Positions 41,793 to 48,432 of a DNA stretch of 48,432 nt are shown one piece after another. Position 1 is the stretch's first letter, and each line of letters opens with the position of its first letter. The DNA lies in the NCBI GenBank assembly GCA_028726625.1, contig JAQYPT010000074.1:1-48432 (forward strand), written 5' to 3'. The notes beneath the pieces were generated by a model that saw nothing but the letters and a program-made list of their open reading frames with translations, had not been told where the DNA came from and did no database searches. The DNA is from Prevotellaceae bacterium. GTDB lineage: Bacteria; Bacteroidota; Bacteroidia; Bacteroidales; Bacteroidaceae. Both the position numbers and the translations under genes were made by a program.

Positions 41793-42968
41793 ATGAAAAA
41801 GACTTTCCATCATATTCTTTTCATGACAGCCATCACCTGCGGTGCATTGTGTGCTGTTTCGTGTACGCAGAAGAAATTCAATGTTAACGGTACCATTGCG
41901 AATGCCAAGGATTCCACCTTGTATTTTGAGAACATGGGACTGAACGGACCGGTGGTGTTAGATTCTGTTCGGTTGGGTGAAGACGGCTCGTTCGCATTCA
42001 GTGAGAAAGCAACCGATGCGCCGGAGTTCTACCGCCTACGCGTGGCAGGGCAAATCATCAACGTGTCGATTGACTCTACCGAGACGGTCAACGTCAAGGC
42101 TCAATACCCTAATATGGCTTCACAATACGAGGTGACGGGGTCGGAGAACTGCTCGAAAATTAAGGAACTCACGCTGATGCAGATGGCATTGCAACAGCAG
42201 ATTCAGGATATTGCCCAGAATTTGAACTTAAATTCGCAAACCATCAACGACAGTTTGCAGAAGGTGGTAGAGGCCTATAAGGACAAAGTGAAGATGAACT
42301 TCATCTACAAAGAGCCGATGAAGGCATCTTCTTATTTCGCTCTTTTTCAGACTATCAACGTTGGGAACGGCAGTTTGCTGATTTTCAATCCACGCACGAG
42401 TGCCGAAGACGTGAAGGTTTACGCCGCCGTGGCTACCAGTTGGGACACTTACTACCCAAAGGCTGAGCGCGGAGCCAACCTGCATAACATTGCCATCGAG
42501 GGCATGAAGGATGTGAGAATCATCCAAAACAACCAGCGTAAGATGCTGCAAGCTACTCAGGTGGCAACGTCCGGACTCATTGATATCGCGCTGACGGATC
42601 ACCGTGGAGTGCTTCGCAAGCTGACCGACCTGAAGGGGAAAGTGGTGATGCTCGACTTTCATATCTTCGCTTCCAAGCAATCAACCGAGCGCATCATGGC
42701 CCTTCGCGAACTGTACAACAAGTACCACGACCGCGGATTTGAGATTTATCAAGTGTCGTTGGACCCCGATGAACACTTTTGGAAGACCAAGACAGAGGCG
42801 TTGCCTTGGATAAATGTCCATGCCAACGCTGACGAGCAGAATGCCATTCTTGTGAACTATAACGTGCAGAACATTCCCACTTATTTCATCATTGACAAGA
42901 ACAACACTTTGCAGAAGCGAGATGTGCAAATCAAAGATTTAGACGCTGAGATACGGTCTTGGCTCTAA
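41793..42968 (+). CDS. TlpA-like lipoprotein without CxxC (DUF4369 and thioredoxin-like)
   Basis: A 391-residue lipoprotein with signal peptide and lipobox AVSC (MKKTFHHILFMTAITCGALC). The N-terminal half resembles DUF4369 (FNVNGTIANAKDSTLYFENM, FYRLRVAGQIINVSID), then a helical linker, then a thioredoxin-like domain (about 270-391: LTDLKGKVVMLDFHIFASKQ). At the redox site the usual WCxxC is ASKQS, so both cysteines are lost, while the cis-proline segment VQNIPTYFIID is kept. It is probably a non-redox periplasmic protein. A TTG at 41784 is an alternative start. Confidence 0.85.
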   Translation: MKKTFHHILFMTAITCGALCAVSCTQKKFNVNGTIANAKDSTLYFENMGLNGPVVLDSVRLGEDGSFAFSEKATDAPEFYRLRVAGQIINVSIDSTETVNVKAQYPNMASQYEVTGSENCSKIKELTLMQMALQQQIQDIAQNLNLNSQTINDSLQKVVEAYKDKVKMNFIYKEPMKASSYFALFQTINVGNGSLLIFNPRTSAEDVKVYAAVATSWDTYYPKAERGANLHNIAIEGMKDVRIIQNNQRKMLQATQVATSGLIDIALTDHRGVLRKLTDLKGKVVMLDFHIFASKQSTERIMALRELYNKYHDRGFEIYQVSLDPDEHFWKTKTEALPWINVHANADEQNAILVNYNVQNIPTYFIIDKNNTLQKRDVQIKDLDAEIRSWL

Positions 42969-42971
42969 AAG

Positions 42972-43018
42972 ACGAAAAGAGGGTGACGGATCATGAATTG
43001 CCGCCACCCTCTTTTCGT
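42972..43018. terminator. Terminator-like hairpin after the TlpA-like gene
   Basis: ACGAAAAGAGGGTG (42972-42985) pairs perfectly with CACCCTCTTTTCGT (43005-43018), 14 bp with a 19-nt loop, starting 3 nt after the stop. Confidence 0.65.
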
Positions 43019-43035
43019 GAAGATGTTGATGTTGT

Positions 43036-43070
43036 AAACCGTCAAACCGGTGCGTAGCGGGACGGTTTTT
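43036..43070 (+). terminator. Second terminator with T-tract
   Basis: AAACCGTC (43036-43043) pairs with GACGGTTT (43061-43068), then TTG. The run GGTTTTTG gives a T-tract for plus-strand transcripts. Confidence 0.5.
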
Positions 43071-43073
43071 GTG

Positions 43074-43898
43074 TCAGAAACTGCGCAACCATGCTTGCAA
43101 CTCGAGCCGCATCTCCACGTGATAGCGGAACGAGCTGTTGAATCCAAAACCATGATCGCCCGAAGGATAGACGTGTAACGATGCCGGTACGTCGTGCCGA
43201 TACAACTCCAAGTAATAGTTAACGCCATTGGCAGGCAGCACCACGGTGTCGTCATCAGACAAGAGGATGAAGGCTCTGGGCGACACACGGCTCACCTGCA
43301 GGTCGGTACTGTACTCGCGTTCTGTGCTCTTGCTCGGATTCTTGCCCAGCAAGTTGTCGTGCGAACCCTTGTGAGTATAGCCCGGCATCATGGTAATCAC
43401 GGGATAGAACAGTATTTGGAAATTGGCTTTTGCGTCGCCTTTGCTTTTGGTTGCTACGGTTGAGGCAAGGTGTCCTCCGGCTGAGAACCCCATGATGCCG
43501 ATGTCATTGCGGTTGAGATGCCATGCCTGTGCGTTCTTTCGAACCAGCCGCATCGCCTGTTCGGCATCGCTCAGCGGAGCTTCTTTCACGCCATGGGGCA
43601 TGCGATATTTCAGTACGATGGCAGCAATGCCCATGTCATTGAAGAACGATGCCCAGTTGGTTCCTTCGTTTTCCCAAGCCAAGTGGGCATATCCGCCGCC
43701 CGGACAGATAACCACAGCCCGTCCTGTGGCGCGTTTGGCTGCGGGCAGAAACACGCGCACCTTCGCCGTGTCGGTAGTAACACCGGTGGGATGTGGGGCG
43801 CGCCCATTCCATAAATTCACGTCGAATACCTGCTGAGCGCTCGCATAAGTCGCTGCAATGAATAAACTAAGAGTTAAGAGGAGTTTTCTTGTTTTCAT
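43074..43898 (-). CDS. Exported alpha/beta hydrolase (acetyl-xylan-esterase-like)
   Basis: A 274-residue secreted serine esterase: signal peptide MKTRKLLLTLSLFIAATYASA, oxyanion segment VVICPGGGYAHLAWENEG, nucleophile elbow GFSAGGH (Ser about 139), acidic residue in LSDDDTVV (about 214) and His in SGDHGFG (about 249). Similar exported proteins are annotated as acetyl-xylan esterases or endo-1,4-beta-xylanase B-like; the substrate is not known. Single gene with its own full promoter. Confidence 0.87.
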   Translation of the reverse strand: MKTRKLLLTLSLFIAATYASAQQVFDVNLWNGRAPHPTGVTTDTAKVRVFLPAAKRATGRAVVICPGGGYAHLAWENEGTNWASFFNDMGIAAIVLKYRMPHGVKEAPLSDAEQAMRLVRKNAQAWHLNRNDIGIMGFSAGGHLASTVATKSKGDAKANFQILFYPVITMMPGYTHKGSHDNLLGKNPSKSTEREYSTDLQVSRVSPRAFILLSDDDTVVLPANGVNYYLELYRHDVPASLHVYPSGDHGFGFNSSFRYHVEMRLELQAWLRSF

Positions 43899-43947
43899 CT
43901 AAATGTTGTTGTTGGGGGAACGCAATGTTGTTCCCAATCGTTGTATG

Positions 43948-43979
43948 CAAAGATACGATTTGTCGGTGTTTTGTGCAAA
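43948..43979 (-). promoter_or_regulatory. Promoter of the esterase gene
   Basis: Minus strand TTTG (43979-43976), 20-nt spacer, TATCTTTG (43955-43948). Leader of about 43 nt. Confidence 0.72.
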
Positions 43980-44127
43980 TGTATCTTTGATTTTCAGATT
44001 TTTTCAGGAGTAGTAACAAGAGGAGAATGGTATATTTAACGCTGAATCGTTGTCTGTAAGTGTGCTCAAAGACTTGCCGTTTGGTAAAATGCTACTGGTG
44101 CAGGGATGACAATACGAAGATTTTTTA

Positions 44128-44135
44128 TAACTTTG
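44128..44135 (+). promoter_or_regulatory. -7 element of the envelope glycan operon
   Basis: TAACTTTG, 29 nt before the ATG at 44165. No clear TTTG at -33. Confidence 0.45.
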
Positions 44136-44164
44136 TGGCATTCTATGAATAGAACGCTTTTCGA

Positions 44165-45112
44165 ATGAAGAAAGTACTGAATGAGGTAGGATATGTTTTG
44201 GTTTACGGCATCTGGTATCTGTTATCACTTTTGCCCATGCGTTTGCTCTACGTATTGTCCGACCTGTTGTATCTCATCATGGCTTACATCTTGAGATACA
44301 GGCATCGCGTAATCTGGAAAAACCTGTCCAGCAGCTTTCCTGAAAAGAGCCACGAGGAACTGGTGAAGATAGAGAAAGACTTCTATCATTGGTTCTGCGA
44401 CTACCTTGTGGAGACCATCAAGCTGATGACCATGAGTGCCACGCAACTGCAAAAGCGAATGCGTTTCACGGGTATGGAGCGGTTCAACGCTGCCCTCAAC
44501 GATGGTCTGTCGTGTGCTGTGTATCTCGGTCATTATGGCAATTGGGAGTGGATTACCTCACTTCCTTATTCAATCCCTAGTCATGCGCAGTGCTGTCAAC
44601 TGTATCATCCATTGGAAAACAAGCGCTTTGACCGGTTGTTCAAATATGTGAGGGAGCGCCAACACGCTCTTTGCATACCCATGCACAACTCGCTTCGCAA
44701 GATATTGGAGTTTAAACGTAACAACCGGGCAATCGTGGTGGGTTACATTGCCGACCAAGTGCCATTGTGGTGGAACATTCACCACTGGTTGGATTTCCTG
44801 CATCATGATACGCCCGTGCTCACTGGGGCCGAACGCATCATCAAGCACACGGGACAAGTTTGTTTCTATGGTGACGTGAAACGCGTGAAAAGAGGTTATT
44901 ACGAGTGCGAAATGAAACTTATGGCGTCTGATCCAAAGCAATGTAAAGAATGGGAACTGACGGACCAGTACTTCCGTATGTTGGAAGAAACGATACGCCA
45001 ACAACCCGCATGTTACCTCTGGAGTCATAACCGATGGAAGCGTACCCGCGAGGAATTTGAACGCGACTGGGAAGTGGTTGACGGGAAAGTATTGAGAAAA
45101 AAGAACGACTAA
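44165..45112 (+). CDS. Lysophospholipid/lipid A-type acyltransferase (LpxL/HtrB-like)
   Basis: A 315-residue inner-membrane acyltransferase with an N-terminal hydrophobic anchor (about 9-45). It has the HtrB-type catalytic block YLGHYGNWEW (HxxxxE form), the IADQVPLWW segment and a C-terminal LWSHNRWK motif (as in WxHRRwk of LpxL proteins). It probably adds a secondary acyl chain to lipid A. First gene of a plus-strand group with three transferases, 12 nt before the GT2. Confidence 0.9.
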   Translation: MKKVLNEVGYVLVYGIWYLLSLLPMRLLYVLSDLLYLIMAYILRYRHRVIWKNLSSSFPEKSHEELVKIEKDFYHWFCDYLVETIKLMTMSATQLQKRMRFTGMERFNAALNDGLSCAVYLGHYGNWEWITSLPYSIPSHAQCCQLYHPLENKRFDRLFKYVRERQHALCIPMHNSLRKILEFKRNNRAIVVGYIADQVPLWWNIHHWLDFLHHDTPVLTGAERIIKHTGQVCFYGDVKRVKRGYYECEMKLMASDPKQCKEWELTDQYFRMLEETIRQQPACYLWSHNRWKRTREEFERDWEVVDGKVLRKKND

Positions 45113-45124
45113 GCACTGAAAATC

Positions 45125-46042
45125 ATGAAGATATTTGCAATCGTTGTGACTTACAACCGACTGGAACTGCTGAAAAAAAGCATCGGAGCGTTGCGCCGTC
45201 AGCAGCGCCTTGACCAGATTGTCGTAGTGAATAATGGAAGCAATGACGGCACAAAAGAGTGGCTGGACGGGCAACAAGATCTGCATGTGATTCATCAAGA
45301 AAACGTTGGGGGCAGTGGAGGATTCTATACAGGCATCAAGGTTGCTTATAATGAAGGAGCAGATTGGATATGGTGTATGGACGATGATGTGTTTCCAAAG
45401 GATGGGTGTCTGGACGAATTGTTAAGCCTTGTGGCACTTGAGGAAACACAATTGGACCACAAGAAACCGCTGGGCATCCTGGCTCCGCGGCGACTGATGA
45501 ACGGAAAAACGTTCACGCACGAGTTTCGGAGATACAACCTAACCAATCCATTGGGCAGTTTGCACGCTGAAAAGCTTAGTGGTGAGGAGATAACGCCTAC
45601 CGAGATCGTGGGCTGTGACTTTGAAGGACCGTTCATTAGTCGGTCTGTTGTCGAGAAGATTGGGCTGCCCAACCGAGAGTTGTTCATCTTCTATGATGAT
45701 ACGGAATATTGCCTCAGAGCGCATTTGGCTGGCTTTCGTTTGCTCTATGTGCCGTCGGCCGTGATGGATAAGCATGCGTTCTTCTCGGAAGACTCATGGG
45801 CGGTGCGCAACCAAAAGAAGAAGTGGAAACGTTATTACCAGGTTCGTAATTCGGCTTACCTAAACCATCATTATGGCAAAAACTGGGGCGTGCGATACCT
45901 AAGAAGTTGGATCAGTGGCATGGGATATGTCATCCCGGCTCTGTTATCGATGCCTTTCAGCAAGGCATGGCGGCCCAAAGACCTGATGATGTTGCATCGA
46001 GCGTATTACGATGGTATCAATGAACGGTTGGGAAAGCGTTGA
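45125..46042 (+). CDS. Family 2 glycosyltransferase
   Basis: A 305-residue GT-A transferase: FAIVVTYNRLELLKKSIGAL, IVVVNNGSNDGTKEWL, ENVGGSGGFYTGI and the metal-binding DDD in CMDDDVFP, then EGPFISRSVVEKIGLP and IFYDDTEYCLRAH. The pattern resembles rhamnosyl- and galactofuranosyltransferases. Located between the acyltransferase and two more transferases; probably lipooligosaccharide core or O-chain synthesis (inference). Confidence 0.9.
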   Translation: MKIFAIVVTYNRLELLKKSIGALRRQQRLDQIVVVNNGSNDGTKEWLDGQQDLHVIHQENVGGSGGFYTGIKVAYNEGADWIWCMDDDVFPKDGCLDELLSLVALEETQLDHKKPLGILAPRRLMNGKTFTHEFRRYNLTNPLGSLHAEKLSGEEITPTEIVGCDFEGPFISRSVVEKIGLPNRELFIFYDDTEYCLRAHLAGFRLLYVPSAVMDKHAFFSEDSWAVRNQKKKWKRYYQVRNSAYLNHHYGKNWGVRYLRSWISGMGYVIPALLSMPFSKAWRPKDLMMLHRAYYDGINERLGKR

Positions 46043-46109
46043 GTTTTACCTTTTATAACGAAGGAAAATCCCCTCCTGTTTGAAGCTGCAACTTGTTATA
46101 TGGAGCGCA

Positions 46110-46898
46110 ATGATATGGAAAAAAAATAAGTTACTTGTGGTCATACCCGTTTATCATCCGGAGCTGAAAGCGTATGAGAAAGCGGCACTTGACCATAATT
46201 TATCTTTGTTGAAAGGCCTTCCGGTAACCTTTCTGCAACCTAATAACGTAGATATGTCGCAGCTCAATGCGCAGTATCCCAATGTGGGTGTGATTGAAGT
46301 GAGTGGCGACTGGTTGGGAACGACTAATGGCATTCAGGGTTATAACCGCATGATGATGTCCGAATCGTTTTACAAGCTCTTCCAAGATTATACTTATATT
46401 TTCATTTGTCATGTAGATGCTTGGCTGTTTAAGAATGAGTTGGCATCGTGGTGTGATAGAGATTTTGACCTTGTGGCAGCGCCTTGGCCCACTCGTCCAC
46501 GGTATACGCGGTTCCCGTTGAAACAGTATTTGAAGTTAAAGTTGTTGCTGAAACCGAAGAATAAGATTATACACAGCCAGATGTTTGGTCGCATTGGCAA
46601 CGGCGGATTGTGTCTTCGCAAGGTAAAGACGTTTCAGGAGGCTTGCGTGCAGTATGCCGATGAGATAGCATATTACAACAGTCAGTCCGACGCTTTGCAC
46701 AATGAGGATTTGTTTTGGGCGTTAGTTCCACCCTTGAAAGTACCTTCTGTCAATGAAGCTTTGACCTTCTCGTTCGATCTCAAGCCCGAGTTGTGCTATC
46801 AACTCAATGGCAATCGGTTGCCCATGGCTTGTCATGGATTCAACAAACCCGTGCGCGTAGCCTTCTGGAAACAATTTATTCCGGCGCTCAACGGTTAA
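46110..46898 (+). CDS. DUF5672-like putative glycosyltransferase
   Basis: A 262-residue protein beginning MIWKKNKLLVVIPVYHPELK. Key motifs are ICHVDAWLFKNEL (a DxD-like position), DLVAAPWPT, IGNGGLCLRKVKTF and HNEDLFWA, which match DUF5672 proteins of glycan clusters. No signal peptide or membrane helix. A TTG at 46080 would extend it by 10 residues. 21 nt before the GT90-like gene. Confidence 0.8.
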   Translation: MIWKKNKLLVVIPVYHPELKAYEKAALDHNLSLLKGLPVTFLQPNNVDMSQLNAQYPNVGVIEVSGDWLGTTNGIQGYNRMMMSESFYKLFQDYTYIFICHVDAWLFKNELASWCDRDFDLVAAPWPTRPRYTRFPLKQYLKLKLLLKPKNKIIHSQMFGRIGNGGLCLRKVKTFQEACVQYADEIAYYNSQSDALHNEDLFWALVPPLKVPSVNEALTFSFDLKPELCYQLNGNRLPMACHGFNKPVRVAFWKQFIPALNG

Positions 46899-46919
46899 CC
46901 GTCGAAACTATCAAACAAC

Positions 46920-47945
46920 ATGAAAATACGCTCATTGTTCCCTCGTAAGCTCTATTATACCTTGCATAGCGGCAAGAATTCGAAGCTATGGTATTACCTC
47001 ACTTCATACATAGCCATCCATCTGCCACACGCTTGGCTGAGAAAGATATGCCAAAGGGAAATGAAAGCATTGCGGAGTCGAGATGATCAGGCGTATGTCA
47101 TGCAGCGAGTGAACTATTATAATCGACTCTCACCAGCCACACCTATTGATCGCAAGGCGTTCCTTCAAAAATCGGTGTGCGTTCAAGATCAACCCATGAC
47201 TGGTCAGAAAGTGTATTATCTTGATGCGTATCGTTACGCCCGATACTTCCCGTTGTCGCTGCGATGGGTGTTGCTTCCCGGCGATATCGTTCACGTTCCG
47301 GCTGTACCATCCATCACCAAAAGCCGTCCGTTGACGGAAAATAATGCCAATTCGGTGTTAATGAAACTTGACAAAGTGCGCCATTTCCTCTTTGTAAACG
47401 ACGGCAAACCGTTTAGAGAAAAGCAGAACTTGGTTATTTTTCGTGGTTTGATTGGGCAGGATGGTGGTGCTGATTTGAAGCAAAACCGATACGATTTCGT
47501 GAAACGTTACTATGGACATCCGCTCTGTAACATCGGTGTTATTGACCCACAATACCCTCAATGGCGAACCGAAAAGCTCACCATAGAGGAACATCTTGAC
47601 TATAAATTCATCATGGCATTAGAGGGAAACGATGTCGCCAGCAACCTTAAATGGGTCATGTCATCCAACTCTGTCGCAGTTATGACGCGGCCCACCTGCG
47701 AAACTTGGTTCATGGAGGGAAGCCTGAAGCCCAACTATCACTACATAGAGATTAAGCCTGATTTCTCTGACCTGGAGGAACGTCTGACTTATTACATAGC
47801 GCATCCGGAGCAAGCAGAAGCAATTATCGCACATGCTCATGCGTATGTCGACCAGTTTAGGAATCGACGACGCGAACGATTGATATCACTGTTGGTACTG
47901 AAGAAGTATTTTGACTTCACCAACCCCGCCCAATCCAACGGGTGA
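46920..47945 (+). CDS. Family 90 glycosyltransferase-like protein (CAP10/LpsA type)
   Basis: A 341-residue protein with the CAP10/GT90 pattern: LVIFRGLIGQDGG, NRYDFVKRYYGHPLCNIGVI, LTIEEHLDYKFIMALEGNDV, ASNLKWVMSSNSVAVMTRPT (nucleotide-sugar site), ETWFMEGSLKPNYHYIEIKPD and a C-terminal helix. Bacterial members are lipopolysaccharide core xylosyl- or similar transferases. Last of the plus-strand envelope group, convergent with the next gene. Confidence 0.87.
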   Translation: MKIRSLFPRKLYYTLHSGKNSKLWYYLTSYIAIHLPHAWLRKICQREMKALRSRDDQAYVMQRVNYYNRLSPATPIDRKAFLQKSVCVQDQPMTGQKVYYLDAYRYARYFPLSLRWVLLPGDIVHVPAVPSITKSRPLTENNANSVLMKLDKVRHFLFVNDGKPFREKQNLVIFRGLIGQDGGADLKQNRYDFVKRYYGHPLCNIGVIDPQYPQWRTEKLTIEEHLDYKFIMALEGNDVASNLKWVMSSNSVAVMTRPTCETWFMEGSLKPNYHYIEIKPDFSDLEERLTYYIAHPEQAEAIIAHAHAYVDQFRNRRRERLISLLVLKKYFDFTNPAQSNG

Positions 47946-47957
47946 GAGCGTTGTTGT

Positions 47958-48431
47958 TTACCAACAATGAACATACAAATAGTAGCGACGAACGGCGCAA
48001 AAGAACTTTCTGGTCACTTTAGATGGATAGGTAACATGAAACAACCAATAGAGAAAACTGCTGAGCTTGCCGTTGGGTTGATAATTCATAATTTGGTCTA
48101 TCTGTGATAAATCTTCCCGATCAATGTGAAATTTGATGGCATGCGCATACATACTCAGCGTGCCAAGATGAAGTGCTTGGCGGTATGTTCCTTGTGAATC
48201 TTTCTGCAAGAAGAATGCTTCAACGATTTTAATGGCCTTTGCCAATGAAATCATCGACTTCAAAGATTGTGTCGTAGAGTATGAGTCGAGGCGGTTGGTT
48301 CGGTAAGTGTACACCACGTCGTCTATCCACGTTCTGCTCCCTACCAGCAGAAGACGGGGTAAAACCGAATAATCTTCGCCGTAATCTACCCCCTCTGTAA
48401 ATTTAATGTCGTGTTGGGTGAACAAGTATCT
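47958..48431 (-). CDS. Glycosyltransferase family 2, C-terminal part (5' end outside window)
   Basis: The frame runs open to the right edge, so the N-terminal catalytic part is missing. The visible 157 codons include EGVDYGEDYSVLPRLL, a motif of GT2 enzymes in which the ED lies in the acceptor region, followed by VVYTYRTNRLDSYS and a helical tail with basic C-terminus. The stop lies 12 nt past the convergent GT90-like gene, with a TTGTTG/CAACAA hairpin spanning the junction. Confidence 0.75.
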   Translation of the reverse strand, partial: RYLFTQHDIKFTEGVDYGEDYSVLPRLLLVGSRTWIDDVVYTYRTNRLDSYSTTQSLKSMISLAKAIKIVEAFFLQKDSQGTYRQALHLGTLSMYAHAIKFHIDREDLSQIDQIMNYQPNGKLSSFLYWLFHVTYPSKVTRKFFCAVRRYYLYVHCW

Positions 48432-48432
48432 G

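Overview
The window looks like chromosomal DNA from a Bacteroidota bacterium, most likely a member of the Prevotellaceae. The evidence is the style of the proteins (GLPGLI protein beside an outer-membrane barrel receptor, HU/SPOR protein, TlpA-like lipoprotein, class III fructose-bisphosphatase, long acidic tail on ribosomal protein L9) and the promoters: many genes are preceded by the Bacteroidota -7 element TAnnTTTG, several with a TTTG -33 element 19-20 nt upstream. Almost everything is housekeeping or envelope metabolism. The only mobile element recognised is one insertion sequence. No tRNA, rRNA, CRISPR array or prophage was seen.

Layout: (1) 1-1913: end of an unknown gene, then the rpsF-rpsR-rplI ribosomal operon (minus) between a terminator and a strong promoter, with a divergent 60-residue membrane protein. 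(2) 2043-5231: a lipoprotein and rfbC (minus), then an HU-like/SPOR protein and a zinc-ribbon/FHA protein (plus). (3) 5308-8728: GLPGLI protein and outer-membrane receptor (minus). (4) 8729-9809: about 1 kb without genes, rich in repeats. (5) 9810-17189: a six-gene plus-strand run with an FtsE-like ATPase, lysC, lysA, a membrane glycosyltransferase, a glycosyltransferase-like protein and class III fbp. (6) 17191-18259: an IS256-like insertion sequence with long inverted repeats. (7) 18311-23147: pyrE with two small genes; comF-recX-prmC with ATGA-type overlaps; divergent ribD. (8) 23148-26824: a repeat array and a probable gene remnant, a small conserved protein, a superfamily 1 helicase and a divergent FecE-type ATPase. 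(9) 26923-34938: alpha/beta hydrolase, GH2 glycosidase, then a P-type Ca2+-ATPase, HAD phosphatase, ribF and a CPBP membrane protease in one tightly overlapping plus-strand operon. (10) 35123-41092: ECF sigma factor with its likely anti-sigma partner, and a topA-aroK-speA run. (11) 41093-43898: a second repeat-rich gap, a TlpA-like lipoprotein without the CxxC motif, and an esterase. (12) 44165-48432: an envelope glycan cluster (lipid A-type acyltransferase, GT2, DUF5672-like, GT90-like) and the end of another glycosyltransferase.

The most unusual signal is not a gene. Three intergenic regions (about 9237-9324, 23238-23325 and 41396-41509) carry degenerate tandem units with a period of about 22 nt, each starting with a CATG or CATTG-like core and usually having a CAA/CCAAT-like block about 15 nt further on. 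They occur in both divergent and convergent gaps. In the 23238 array the units also pair into two perfect hairpins. Two turns of DNA per unit suggests a phased protein-binding array; I know of no described element of this form. The second notable point is that at least five genes have their -7 element only 5-9 nt upstream of the start codon, which predicts leaderless or nearly leaderless transcripts.
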